DNA from: Chloroflexia bacterium
GTDB lineage: Bacteria > Chloroflexota > Chloroflexia > QHBQ01 > JADMIH01
Assembly (NCBI GenBank): GCA_025927935.1
Contig: JAICKM010000066.1
Span: forward strand, 1-16,011
Length of the DNA stretch: 16,011 bases
Direction: 5' to 3'
A model generated the notes under the pieces. It had not been told where the DNA came from. It worked only from the letters and a program-made list of their open reading frames with translations, and made no database searches. Positions 6,110-14,181 of the stretch are shown here, in pieces. Every line of letters starts with the position of its first letter. The stretch's first letter is position 1. The translations under genes and the position numbers were made by a program.

Positions 6110-6751
6110 CTAATCCTTTTTGCTAGCCCTCTGGTCTACATAGGCGCGGTAGTCGTCGGGGGTGTCGATGTCGCGTGGGATGAGCGCGAGGGGCAGGGGC
6201 ACGCGCGTGACCCAATCGGGATGCTCGACCATGATCCGGCGCCCGCCCTGGTCGCCGGTGAGTTGGGCCAGGGCGGGGAAGGCGGCACGGCTGAACAGGG
6301 TCGGCGGGCCGGGGATGCCGTCATAGACCGGCAGGGTCATGGGCCGCCCTTCGGCCTGGTAGGCGGCTAGCAGCGCAGCGAAGACTGCTGGATCTACTTC
6401 GGGCGTATCGCCCAGCACGACGAGCGCCGCCAGCGCATCCGGCCCTAGCGCGGCGATGCCCACCCGCAGCGAGGTCGCCATGCCCTGAGCGTACTCAGCG
6501 TTGGGCACGATCCGCACTGGCAACCCGGCAAGCGCCGCCGCCAGCGCGGGCAGGTCGGGCCGCACCACCACGAGCACTTCCCGTAGCCCCAGCGCGAGCA
6601 CGGATTGCGCGGCGTTCCACAGCAGCGGCTGCTTATCTACCGGGTGAGGGAGCAGCAGTTTGGACCCGGCGCCCATGCGGCTGGAGCGCCCCGCCGCCAG
6701 CAGCACGGCGGCGATGCCGGCTTCTTGCCAGGGACCGGTTTCACTATGCAT
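6110..6751 (-). CDS. mocA: MocA/MobA-like nucleotidyltransferase (molybdenum cofactor cytidylyltransferase family)
   Basis: The product has 213 residues. The N-terminal VLLAAGRSSRMG...KLLLP (residues 16-35) is the nucleotide-binding signature of NTP-transferase enzymes. VVVLGDTPEVDP-type sequence (VLGDTPEVD) supplies the metal-binding Asp, and GIPGPPTLFSRAAFPALAQLTGDQGGRR and DIDTPDDY are typical of the MocA branch, which transfers CMP (or GMP in MobA) to molybdopterin. No molybdoenzyme gene is in the window, so the substrate is a family-level inference. A -10 box on the minus strand (6775-6780) and AAAGGG 13 nt before the start fit a short leader. The gene converges on the CPCC gene with 23 bp between stops. 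A related sugar or other nucleotidyltransferase is a less likely alternative. Confidence 0.8.
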   Translation of the reverse strand: MHSETGPWQEAGIAAVLLAAGRSSRMGAGSKLLLPHPVDKQPLLWNAAQSVLALGLREVLVVVRPDLPALAAALAGLPVRIVPNAEYAQGMATSLRVGIAALGPDALAALVVLGDTPEVDPAVFAALLAAYQAEGRPMTLPVYDGIPGPPTLFSRAAFPALAQLTGDQGGRRIMVEHPDWVTRVPLPLALIPRDIDTPDDYRAYVDQRASKKD

Positions 6752-6756
6752 TAATA

Positions 6757-6771
6757 TACATATCCCTTTAG
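6757..6771. repeat. 15-nt motif TACATATCCCTTTAG, copy 1
   Basis: An exact 15-nt match occurs at 14152-14166. Here it lies in the mocA leader; read on the mocA strand it includes the AAAGGG that may act as ribosome binding site. Confidence 0.4.
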
Positions 6772-6774
6772 GTT

Positions 6775-6780
6775 ATTATA
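6775..6780 (-). promoter_or_regulatory. -10 box (TATAAT) for mocA
   Basis: On the minus strand a perfect TATAAT lies 24 nt before the mocA ATG in an AT-rich island within GC-rich DNA. The expected -35 region is poor. ATTATAAT (6775-6782) also reads TATAAT on the plus strand. Confidence 0.35.
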
Positions 6781-6891
6781 ATACCCGTGCACCGCCGTCG
6801 TCGGCAGCGAGCCAGCGCCAGGCTTGCCATTTGCATCCTCCCCCAATAGCGCGCCGGGCCCGCGCGTGTCCGTAGTATACCGCGCTCCGCC

Positions 6892-6921
6892 TTGGACGGG
6901 TAGGCGGCTTTATGGTATCAT
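6892..6921 (+). promoter_or_regulatory. Probable promoter of the liu operon
   Basis: TTGGAC (6892-6897), 18 nt, then TATCAT (6916-6921) preceded by TGG, forming an extended -10 (TGnTATCAT). It would give a leader of about 60 nt before ATG 6991, whose ribosome binding site is GAGGG at 6980-6984. The -35 match is weak; the extended -10 is the better evidence. Confidence 0.45.
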
Positions 6922-6990
6922 GGCGCGGTAATCAGATCCCACAGCGGGGCATTTGGGCTGTTTTTCTGCACTCAACGACGAGGGCAACGC

Positions 6991-8598
6991 ATGGCGATTA
7001 TCAAGTCGGCAATCGATCCGGCGAGCGACGAGTTTCGGGCGAACTATGCCGCGCTGGCCGGGCAGGTGGAAGAACTGAAACGGCGGCTGGCGCAGGTGCG
7101 CGAGGGCGGCGGCAAGGCGGCGCTGGAAAAGCATATCGCCCGTAACAAGCTGCCGGTGCGCGAACGCATCCGGCTCCTGTGCGACGAAGGCACGGCCTTT
7201 CTGGAGTTTAGCGCGCTAGCCGCCAAAGGCATGTACCACGACGACGCGCCCGCCGCCGGGATCGTGACCGGCATCGGCGTGATCCACGGCCAGGAATGCG
7301 TGATCGTGGCGAACGACGCAACGGTCAAGGGCGGCACCTACTATCCCATTACCGTCAAGAAGCACCTGCGCGCGCAGACCATCGCCTGGGAGAACGCGCT
7401 GCCGTGCATCTACCTGGTGGACAGCGGCGGGGCCTTCCTGCCGCTCCAGGCCGATGTCTTCCCCGATCAGGAGCACTTCGGGCGCATCTTCTATAACCAG
7501 GCGCAGATGTCGCGCGAGGGCATCCCACAGATCGCCGTGGTCATGGGGTCGTGTACGGCGGGCGGGGCCTATGTGCCGGCCATGTCCGACGAGACGGTGA
7601 TTGTCAAAGGCACCGGGACGATCTTCCTGGGCGGGCCGCCGCTGGTGAAGGCGGCCACCGGCGAGGAGGTCAGCGCCGAGGACCTGGGCGGAGCGGAAGT
7701 TCACTCGCGCATCTCCGGCGTGACCGACCACTTCGCCGTGGACGACCCGCACGCCCTCGCGATCACCCGCGACATCGTCGCCAATCTGCACCGCCGCCAC
7801 TATCACCCCTGGGACGTCCTACCGCCGGAAGCGCCGCTGTATCCGCTGCACGAACTCTACGGCGTCATCCCGCACGACAAGCGCACACCCTACGATGTGC
7901 ACGAGATCATCGCCCGCATCGTGGACGGCTCGCGGCTGCACGAGTTCAAGACGCTGTACGGGCCGACGCTGGTCTGCGGCTTCGCCCGCATCCTGGGCTA
8001 TCCCGTGGGCATCCTGGCGAACAACGGCATCCTGTTCTCGGAGAGCGCGCTGAAGGCCACCCACTTTATCGAGCTGTGCACGCAACGCAAAATCCCGCTG
8101 GTCTTTTTGCAGAACATCACCGGGTTCATGGTGGGCCGCGAGTACGAGAACAAGGGCATCGCCAAGGACGGCGCGAAGATGGTCATGGCCGTGGCGAACG
8201 CCAACGTGCCCAAGTTCACGGTAATTCTCGGCGGGAGCTACGGCGCGGGCAACTACGGCATGTGCGGGCGGGCCTACGGGCCGCGCCAGCTCTGGATGTG
8301 GCCCAACGCGCGCATCTCGGTCATGGGCGGGCGCGAGGCGGCCAACGTGCTGCTGACCGTGCGCCGCGACAACCTGCGCGCCCACGGCAAGGATATGACG
8401 CCGGACGAAGCCGATGAGTTCATGGCGCCGATTATCGCCAAGTACGAGGCCGAAGGCAACCCGTATTACAGCACCGCCCGCCTCTGGGATGACGGTATCA
8501 TCGACCCCATCGATACGCGCATGGTGCTGGCACTGGGCATTGCCGCGGCCTGCAACCGGGAGATCCCGGCCACGTCTTTTGGCGTGTTCCGTATGTAG
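6991..8598 (+). CDS. liuB: Methylcrotonyl-CoA carboxylase, carboxyltransferase (beta) subunit
   Basis: The product has 535 residues, full length for the family. It moves the carboxyl group from carboxybiotin to 3-methylcrotonyl-CoA, giving 3-methylglutaconyl-CoA in leucine degradation. Near-diagnostic MCC-beta stretches include [38 protein letters not shown], the oxyanion-hole segment [17 protein letters not shown] (Gly191-Gly192 region), [16 protein letters not shown], and in the C-domain QNITGFMVG and [19 protein letters not shown] (residues 414-432) followed by [14 protein letters not shown]. These favour MCC over propionyl-CoA carboxylase. It is the first gene of the liu operon, followed after 11 nt by the small acidic gene. 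Its biotin-bearing partner is encoded at 11067, separated by three other genes. Confidence 0.95.
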   Translation: MAIIKSAIDPASDEFRANYAALAGQVEELKRRLAQVREGGGKAALEKHIARNKLPVRERIRLLCDEGTAFLEFSALAAKGMYHDDAPAAGIVTGIGVIHGQECVIVANDATVKGGTYYPITVKKHLRAQTIAWENALPCIYLVDSGGAFLPLQADVFPDQEHFGRIFYNQAQMSREGIPQIAVVMGSCTAGGAYVPAMSDETVIVKGTGTIFLGGPPLVKAATGEEVSAEDLGGAEVHSRISGVTDHFAVDDPHALAITRDIVANLHRRHYHPWDVLPPEAPLYPLHELYGVIPHDKRTPYDVHEIIARIVDGSRLHEFKTLYGPTLVCGFARILGYPVGILANNGILFSESALKATHFIELCTQRKIPLVFLQNITGFMVGREYENKGIAKDGAKMVMAVANANVPKFTVILGGSYGAGNYGMCGRAYGPRQLWMWPNARISVMGGREAANVLLTVRRDNLRAHGKDMTPDEADEFMAPIIAKYEAEGNPYYSTARLWDDGIIDPIDTRMVLALGIAAACNREIPATSFGVFRM

Positions 8599-8609
8599 AG
8601 GTACACACG

Positions 8610-9101
8610 ATGAGCGATCAGGCAGCCGAGCAGGGCGGATGGAAGTATTACCAGATCCCGCGCAGCGAGTTTTACGAAGAGATGAGTTCCGTGCTGGCCG
8701 AGTTCTCCGATTTTGTGCTGGACGATCCTATCGCCGCGACCAAGCTGGATCAGGATATCTATAACGACTGGTTCTACTGCGGCTACGACAGCAGCGTGGG
8801 CAGCTTCCGGGTGAGCCTGTGGCCCGCGTATCTGCCGGTCTATGAGGGGTACCAGGAGGGCGAGATCAGCGAGGAGGAGTTCAAGAGCCAGTGCTGGCCC
8901 AAAAGCGGCACCGAGCCGGTGACGGTCCATGTGGGCGGCTCCGACGACGTGATCGAGATCGCCGAGGATCCCCAGCAAACCCGCCAACTGGCCGACAGCC
9001 TGGCCGAGTTCGCGGGCATCGAACTGGTGGACGACTGGGACGATGTCTCGGAAGGGGATCTGCGGCCCGGCGCGCCCGCGAAGGAACCCGCCGATGAGTG
9101 A
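8610..9101 (+). CDS. Small, strongly acidic protein of unknown function inside the liu operon
   Basis: The product has 163 residues. I do not recognise a family. The composition is extreme: 37 Asp/Glu against 9 Lys/Arg. The N-terminal half is aromatic-rich (WKYYQIPRSEFYEEM, NDWFYCGYDSS, SLWPAYLPVYEGYQEG), followed by a predicted strand-turn segment PVTVHVGGSDDVIEIAED and an acidic, Pro-rich tail. There is no signal peptide, membrane segment or Cys cluster, so it should be cytoplasmic. AGAGG overlaps the liuB stop and sits 8 nt before the ATG; the stop overlaps the liuC start by 8 nt (ATGAGTGA). This tight coupling argues for a real gene with a role tied to methylcrotonyl-CoA metabolism. It could be an assembly or regulatory partner, but no function is shown. 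Confidence 0.8.
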   Translation: MSDQAAEQGGWKYYQIPRSEFYEEMSSVLAEFSDFVLDDPIAATKLDQDIYNDWFYCGYDSSVGSFRVSLWPAYLPVYEGYQEGEISEEEFKSQCWPKSGTEPVTVHVGGSDDVIEIAEDPQQTRQLADSLAEFAGIELVDDWDDVSEGDLRPGAPAKEPADE

Positions 9102-9870
9102 CCTGCGCCGCGAGATAGTGGGCGACGTGGCCCGGATCACACTGGACCGGCCCGCCGTCCATAACGCCTTCAACGCCGCACTGATCGCGGACCTGGAGCG
9201 CACGTTCACCGAACTGAGCGCCGATCCGGCGGTGCGGGTGGTGGTGCTGGCGGGGAATGGCCCTTCTTTCTGCGCCGGGGCCGATATCCACTGGATGCAG
9301 GAGAGCCTGGACTATAGCGAAGCCGAAAACCTGGCCGACGCCCGGCGGCTGGCGACGATGTTGCGGGCCATCGACGAGTGCGCCAAGCCGGTGGTAGCGC
9401 TGGTGCAAGGCGCGGCGCTGGGCGGCGGCGCGGGCCTGGTGGCCGTGGCCGACCTGGTGCTGGCCGAAGAGACGGCGCGCTTTGGGCTGACCGAGATCAA
9501 GCTGGGCATCGTACCCGCCGTGATCAGCCCGTTTGTGCTGCGCAAGACGGCGCCCGGCCCGGCGCGCGCCCTGTTCCTGACGGGAGAGCGCTTTTCGGCG
9601 GCGCGCGCCTATGAGTTGGGCCTGGTCACGACCGTGACGCCCGCAGGCGGGCTGGAAGATGCGCTGGCCGATGTGCTGAAGCAGTTGCGCGGCAGCAGCC
9701 CGGCGGCGATCCCTGTCGCCAAAGAGATCTGGCGCACCGTGCGCGGGCTGGATGCGGCGGCGGCGTTTGATTACACGACGCGCACCATTGCCCGTGTGCG
9801 CGTCAGCCCGGAGGGGCAGGAGGGCCTGCGCGCTTTCCTCGAAAAGCGTAAGCCGCGCTGGAACGCGTGA
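9094..9870 (+). CDS. liuC: Enoyl-CoA hydratase family, probable 3-methylglutaconyl-CoA hydratase
   Basis: The product has 258 residues and would hydrate 3-methylglutaconyl-CoA to HMG-CoA. ATG 9094 is chosen over an in-frame start at 9043 because AAGGA lies 9 nt upstream and it overlaps the previous stop. Crotonase-fold signatures: LDRPAVHNAFNAALI, the oxyanion-hole segment FCAGADIHWM (residues 59-67) and VQGAALGGGAGLVAVADLVLA (Gly110-112). The Glu of classical hydratases in the GGGxE position is replaced by Gly114, while the second Glu is kept (Glu134 in FGLTEIKLGIVPAVISP). That pattern, with AGAD-x-x-WM and PAxISP, matches the methylglutaconyl-CoA hydratase (AUH/LiuC) branch. Operon context agrees. 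Confidence 0.88.
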   Translation: MSDLRREIVGDVARITLDRPAVHNAFNAALIADLERTFTELSADPAVRVVVLAGNGPSFCAGADIHWMQESLDYSEAENLADARRLATMLRAIDECAKPVVALVQGAALGGGAGLVAVADLVLAEETARFGLTEIKLGIVPAVISPFVLRKTAPGPARALFLTGERFSAARAYELGLVTTVTPAGGLEDALADVLKQLRGSSPAAIPVAKEIWRTVRGLDAAAAFDYTTRTIARVRVSPEGQEGLRAFLEKRKPRWNA

Positions 9871-9960
9871 TTTAGCGGGCGAGTTCTGCGTTGATCAAGA
9901 CAAGGTGATCCGCCCGGCAGCGGGCCGGCGGCCTGGGACGATGCAGAGAGGAGGCCGATC

Positions 9961-10884
9961 ATGGTGAAACGTTGGTCATCACTGGGCTTCGGCGCGGCGG
10001 TAGCGGCGCTAGCAATTTGTCTGCTCGTGGCTCCGGCGCAGGCCGCACCCCAGGCGGCGCCCACCCTCGCCCCGCCAAGCCAGGCGGGCGCGGCCTTCCT
10101 GCGCGTCTGGTCGCGGACTGATTGGCCCGTGGCCTTGCATGTGGCGCCGCGCTCCTGGACGTGGGGGCCGCAACCGCTCGACGTGCGCAATGAGCCGTAT
10201 GCCGAGGGGCCGGGCGGCCAGCGCCAGGTGCAATACTGGGACAAGGCGCGCATGGAGATCAACAATCCGGCGGGCAACCCTAACGATCCCTGGTACGTGA
10301 CGAACGGCCTGCTGGTGGTCGAACTGGTCTCCGGCCAGATGCAGATCGGCAACAACAGCTACCAGAACCTGGGGCCGAGCCAGGAGGTGGTGGCGGGCGA
10401 CGCGCGCAAAGTCAATCCCGACGCGCCGTCCTACGCGGCCTGGCGCAGCGTCACGTCGATTGGGAGCGAGGCGCGATTCCCGGATCGCACCGGCCAGCCA
10501 ATCAACGGCTACATGGACTACCGGGGGGTGGTCAATCGCAGCGATACGCTCAACGGCTACAATGTGCGTTATGGCCGCTATGTGCCGCAAACGCAGCACA
10601 ACATCGCCGACCGCTTCTGGACCTACCTGCAACAGTCGGGGCCGATTTACACCGATGGCGGGCTGACCAACGGGCCGCTCTTTGATTGGGTCTACCTCAC
10701 AGGCTACCCGATCAGCGAAGCGTACTGGGTCACGGCGCGGATCGGCGGCCAGCAGTACGCCGTGCTGGTGCAACTGTTCCAGCGCCGGGTGCTGACCTAT
10801 ACGCCCGCCTTCGCGACCCAATGGCAGGTGCAGATGGGCAACGTGGGCCAGCACTATCACACCTGGCGCTATGGCGGGTCGTGA
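9961..10884 (+). CDS. Secreted Chloroflexota-type repeat-module protein, unknown function
   Basis: The product has 307 residues. GGAGG (9950-9954) lies 6 nt before ATG 9961. A signal peptide is clear: MVKRW, a hydrophobic run to about residue 24, and cleavage after AQA (residue 28). The C-terminal part (about 218-302) reads RFWTYLQQSG...GYPISEAYWVTARIGGQQYAVLVQLFQRRVLTYTP...VQMGNVGQHYHTW. This follows the same plan as the repeats of the secreted glycoside hydrolase at 14182 (F..YW, FGYPI, VQYFERxRFEYHP, GLLG). A divergent copy may sit at ~85-145 (VQYWDKARMEIN...). No catalytic motif is seen; a cell-surface or extracellular binding role is plausible. It separates liuC from liuD and is functionally unlike its neighbours. 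Confidence 0.75.
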   Translation: MVKRWSSLGFGAAVAALAICLLVAPAQAAPQAAPTLAPPSQAGAAFLRVWSRTDWPVALHVAPRSWTWGPQPLDVRNEPYAEGPGGQRQVQYWDKARMEINNPAGNPNDPWYVTNGLLVVELVSGQMQIGNNSYQNLGPSQEVVAGDARKVNPDAPSYAAWRSVTSIGSEARFPDRTGQPINGYMDYRGVVNRSDTLNGYNVRYGRYVPQTQHNIADRFWTYLQQSGPIYTDGGLTNGPLFDWVYLTGYPISEAYWVTARIGGQQYAVLVQLFQRRVLTYTPAFATQWQVQMGNVGQHYHTWRYGGS

Positions 10885-10894
10885 CCGCTGCTCC

Positions 10895-10973
10895 GTCATT
10901 CTGAGCGGCGCGAAGAATCTCCGTCTGGTCGCCCAAAAGACGAGACTCTTCGCTGCGCTCAGAGTGACAAGTA
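10895..10973. repeat. 75-nt dispersed palindromic repeat, copy 2
   Basis: It begins GTCATTCTGAGCG and ends in CGCTCAGAGTGACAAGTA; the arms are imperfect inverted repeats. The right arm differs from copy 1 (2151-2184) at one base of 34. A further loose AGAGTGACAAG (10988-10998) follows 27 nt after the same 11-mer here and looks like the debris of another copy. It fills the gap between the secreted-protein gene and liuD and might stop transcription as a long hairpin. Confidence 0.75.
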
Positions 10974-11020
10974 GGAAACCCCCGCGAAGAGTGACAAGGG
11001 TCAGGTAACGGGCTAATCTG

Positions 11021-11040
11021 GCCGCTCAATGCCGAGCGGC
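11021..11040 (+). other. Hairpin in the leader of liuD
   Basis: GCCGCTC and GAGCGGC form a perfect 7-bp stem around AATGCC, ending 26 nt before the liuD ATG. It may influence translation of liuD or end transcription from upstream; there is no T-run. The ribosome binding site (GGTGAG, 11052-11057) is modest. Confidence 0.35.
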
Positions 11041-11066
11041 ACTATCTCGATGGTGAGCTAAACAAC

Positions 11067-13142
11067 ATGCCAATTCGCAAACTCCTGATCGCCAACCGCG
11101 GCGAAATCGCGGTGCGCATTATCCGCACCTGCCGGAAACTGGGCATCACCAGCGTGGCGATCTACTCTGACGCCGACGCATCCGCGCTGCATGTGCGGGA
11201 GGCCGACGAAGCCTACCGGGTGGGACCGGCACCCGCGACGGACAGCTATCTCTGTATCCCGGCGATTCTCGACGCGGCCCGGCGCGCCCAGGCGGACGCT
11301 ATCCATCCCGGCTACGGCTTTCTCTCCGAGCGCGCGCCGTTTGCCGAGGCCGTGGACGAGGCCGGGCTGATCTGGGTTGGCCCGCGCCCGCAGGCCATCC
11401 GCATGATGGGCGACAAAATCGCCGCCAAGCGCATCATGGACGCCGCCGGGGTGCCGACGGTGCCGGGCTACTACGGCGACGAACGCGGCACCCCGGATGC
11501 GCGCCGGTTGCAGGCTGAGGCCGAACGCATCGGCTTCCCGGTGCTGATCAAGGCGGCGGCGGGCGGCGGCGGGAAGGGCATGCGCGTGGTCGAGCGCGCG
11601 AGCGATTTTGTGCCCGCCATGGAGGGCGCATCCCGCGAAGCCCAGGCCGCCTTCGGCGACCCGACGGTTTTCCTCGAAAAGTACGTGCTGTCCCCGCGTC
11701 ACATCGAGTTCCAGATCATTGGCGACACGGCGGGCCGCGTGGTCCACCTGGGCGAGCGGGAATGCTCGATCCAGCGCCGCCACCAGAAGGTGCTCGAAGA
11801 AGCGCCGTCGCCCGCGCCGCAACTGGACCCAGCGCGCCGGGCGGCGATGGGCCAGGCGGCGGTGCGCGCGGGCGAGGCCGCGGGCTACACCAACGCCGGG
11901 ACGGTAGAGTTTATCCTCGACGCGGCGGGCAACTACTATTTTCTGGAGATGAACACCCGATTGCAGGTGGAACATCCGATCACGGAGGAGACGATCTGGG
12001 TGCCCATGCAGCCGGGCGCCGCGCCCGCGCCGCTGGACCTGGTAGAACTGCAACTGCGCGTGGCGCAGGGCGAACCGCTGCCCTTCGGCCAGGATGCGGT
12101 CGAGCGGCGGGGCCACGCTGTCGAGGTGCGGGTGTACGCCGAGGATCCGATGAAGGGCTTCCTGCCGTCTATCGGGCGCTTGCGGACATTCCAGCCGCCG
12201 GGCGGGCGGGGAGTGCGTAATGACGTGGGGGTGGAAGCCGGGGATCAGGTCAGCATCTACTATGATCCGATGCTGGCGAAGCTGATCGCGGCGGGGCCGG
12301 ACCGGGCCACGGCGATCACCCGCCTGAGCGCCGCCCTGGCGGCCTACGAGGTGGCCGGGGTGATGACCAACCTGGGCTTCCTGTTCTGGCTGGCGCAGCA
12401 TTCCGCCTTCCGCGAGGGCGCGACCGATACGGGCTTTCTCGACCGCTACTTTGATCCCGCCGCGCTCACTGTGGCGCCGCCCGCGCCGGAAGCCATTGTC
12501 GCGGCGGGCGCGTATGATTTATTATGCGAGCAGGCGCCACAACCGGCCGTCAACCCCTGGACAGCGGGCCTCTGGCGGCAGGCCGGGCAAGACCTGGTCT
12601 TCCGCTACGGCTACCTGGTACCCGGCGGCGCGGCTGCCGGCACCGATGCCGCGCATACCGTGACGGCGACCTTCGCCCGCGCGGAAGCGCCCGGCACCTG
12701 GCACGTTAGCACGGCGGGCTTTCGCGGATTGGTGCAGGTTGAGGGGAGCGCTGCCACTGGCATCCATCTGCGCCGCCTCGATGGTGACGCGCCGGTCGAT
12801 CTGCCGGTGCAGGTGGCGGCGCCCGTGGCCGACCGGCTGGTCGTCACCTGGGGCGCGCAGGTCTACGCGCTATTGCGGGTGCCGCCTTTGAGCACGGACA
12901 CGCTGGGTGTCGCCGCCCATGTGGGTGCGGGTAAGCTGGAGGCGCCTATGCCGGGCAAGATCATCCAGGTCCTGGTCGGAGAAGGGGAGACGGTGGCCGA
13001 GGGGCAGCGCCTGGTGGTGATGGAGGCGATGAAGATGGAGTTCACGATCAAGGCGCCCCATGATGGCCGGGTCACGCGGCTGCCGGTACGCGTGGGCCAA
13101 CTGGTCGAGGCCGGGACGATCCTGGCCGAGGTCGTGGAGTAA
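11067..13142 (+). CDS. liuD: Methylcrotonyl-CoA carboxylase, biotin carboxylase/biotin carrier (alpha) subunit
   Basis: The product has 691 residues. It carboxylates its own biotin using ATP and bicarbonate and passes the carboxyl to the liuB product. Order: biotin carboxylase N-domain (KLLIANRGEIAVRIIRTCRKLG), ATP-grasp domain with glycine loop IKAAAGGGGKGM (Lys162, Lys170), active-site EMNTRLQVEHP, C-domain GHAVEVRVYAEDP, a ~110-residue linking domain, and a C-terminal carrier domain APMPGKI...VVMEAMKME with biotinylated Lys656. Oddly, after VEHPITE the usual short MITG-type loop before LDLV is replaced by 15 residues (308-322, ETIWVPMQPGAAPAP). The pairing with MCC-beta supports MCC rather than acetyl- or propionyl-CoA carboxylase. 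HMG-CoA lyase follows after 5 bp. Confidence 0.93.
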   Translation: MPIRKLLIANRGEIAVRIIRTCRKLGITSVAIYSDADASALHVREADEAYRVGPAPATDSYLCIPAILDAARRAQADAIHPGYGFLSERAPFAEAVDEAGLIWVGPRPQAIRMMGDKIAAKRIMDAAGVPTVPGYYGDERGTPDARRLQAEAERIGFPVLIKAAAGGGGKGMRVVERASDFVPAMEGASREAQAAFGDPTVFLEKYVLSPRHIEFQIIGDTAGRVVHLGERECSIQRRHQKVLEEAPSPAPQLDPARRAAMGQAAVRAGEAAGYTNAGTVEFILDAAGNYYFLEMNTRLQVEHPITEETIWVPMQPGAAPAPLDLVELQLRVAQGEPLPFGQDAVERRGHAVEVRVYAEDPMKGFLPSIGRLRTFQPPGGRGVRNDVGVEAGDQVSIYYDPMLAKLIAAGPDRATAITRLSAALAAYEVAGVMTNLGFLFWLAQHSAFREGATDTGFLDRYFDPAALTVAPPAPEAIVAAGAYDLLCEQAPQPAVNPWTAGLWRQAGQDLVFRYGYLVPGGAAAGTDAAHTVTATFARAEAPGTWHVSTAGFRGLVQVEGSAATGIHLRRLDGDAPVDLPVQVAAPVADRLVVTWGAQVYALLRVPPLSTDTLGVAAHVGAGKLEAPMPGKIIQVLVGEGETVAEGQRLVVMEAMKMEFTIKAPHDGRVTRLPVRVGQLVEAGTILAEVVE

Positions 13143-13147
13143 CGGAC

Positions 13148-14068
13148 ATGGCCGGTAATCCGCTGCAAAACCTGCCCGCCGCCGTGACCGTGGTCGAAGT
13201 GGGGCCGCGCGACGGGTTGCAAAACGAAAAGGCGCCCGTGCCCACGGAGGCCAAGATCGCCTTCATCAATCTGCTCGCGGCCGGCGGGCTGCCGGTGATC
13301 GAGGCGACCTCGTTCGTCAGCCCGCGCGCTGTGCCACAGTTGGCCGACGCCGGGGAGGTTTTCGCGGCGATAGACAAAAGGCCCGGTGTGCGGTATCCTG
13401 TACTGGTGCCCAACATGCGAGGCATGGAGCGGGCGCTGGCCGCCGGGGTGCGTGAAGTGGCCGTATTTACGGCGGCCTCGGAGAGCTTCACCCGGCATAA
13501 CATCAACACGACCATTGCCGAGTCGCTGGCGAACTTCGCCGCCGTGACGGCGCTCGCGCGGGAGCACAATGTGCGCGTGCGCGGCTACGTCTCGACGGCC
13601 TTCGGATGCCCCTACGAAGGGCATATTGCGCCAGAGAAGGTGCGCGATGTCACCATGCGCCTGTTCGATCTAGGCGTGGCCGAGGTGTCTATCGGCGATA
13701 CCATCGGCGTCGCCACGCCGAACGGCATCATGGAGGTAATGGGCCTGCTGTTGCGCGATCTTCCGGCCAATCGGCTGGCGCTGCATCTGCACGACACGCG
13801 GGGCACCGCGCTGGCGAACGTGCTGGCGGCGCTGCAAATGGGCATGACCATCTTCGACTCGGCAGCCGGCGGGCTTGGTGGGTGTCCCTATGCACCCGGC
13901 GCGTCAGGCAACCTGGCTACCGAGGATCTGCTGTACATGCTGGATGGACTGGGCATCTATACCGGCGTGGACCTCGATAAAGTCGTCGCCGCCAGCCGCT
14001 ACCTGGCCGGCGTGCGCGGCAGCGTCCCGGCCAGCAAATACTATCAGGCGGCCCAGGCCAGCGTCTGA
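13148..14068 (+). CDS. liuE: Hydroxymethylglutaryl-CoA lyase
   Basis: The product has 306 residues, normal length. It splits HMG-CoA into acetyl-CoA and acetoacetate, the last step of leucine breakdown. Visible active-site elements: VGPRDGLQNE (Arg21, Asp22), EATSFVSP, the metal-binding HLHDTRG (His213, His215) and the flexible-loop signature GLGGCPYAPGASGN with catalytic Cys246. The TIM-barrel core is complete. GGAG overlapping the end of liuD lies 8 nt before the ATG, and only 5 bp separate the genes, so translation is likely coupled. No clear intrinsic terminator follows in the 113 bp to the next gene. Confidence 0.95.
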   Translation: MAGNPLQNLPAAVTVVEVGPRDGLQNEKAPVPTEAKIAFINLLAAGGLPVIEATSFVSPRAVPQLADAGEVFAAIDKRPGVRYPVLVPNMRGMERALAAGVREVAVFTAASESFTRHNINTTIAESLANFAAVTALAREHNVRVRGYVSTAFGCPYEGHIAPEKVRDVTMRLFDLGVAEVSIGDTIGVATPNGIMEVMGLLLRDLPANRLALHLHDTRGTALANVLAALQMGMTIFDSAAGGLGGCPYAPGASGNLATEDLLYMLDGLGIYTGVDLDKVVAASRYLAGVRGSVPASKYYQAAQASV

Positions 14069-14151
14069 TCCGGCTTTCGCCCCGGCCTGGAACTTCCCTC
14101 CACGCAACGCGTCATGAAGATACACGCTTGATGCGGCCAACACATTTCAAC

Positions 14152-14166
14152 TACATATCCCTTTAG
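14152..14166. repeat. 15-nt motif TACATATCCCTTTAG, copy 2
   Basis: An exact match to 6757-6771. Here it sits 15 nt before the GTG start of the glycoside hydrolase gene, in the short AT-rich part of the gap after liuE. Confidence 0.4.
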
Positions 14167-14181
14167 ACAAAGGACCCATCC

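Noticed and set aside
9043..9093. Earlier in-frame start for liuC
   Set aside because: The added residues lie within the upstream gene in another frame, and ATG 9094 has its own ribosome binding site and a typical coupled overlap.
11029..11061. 10-codon frame just upstream of liuD as a leader peptide
   Set aside because: It has no ribosome binding site and no leucine codons, and it begins inside the hairpin loop; nothing beyond its existence supports it.
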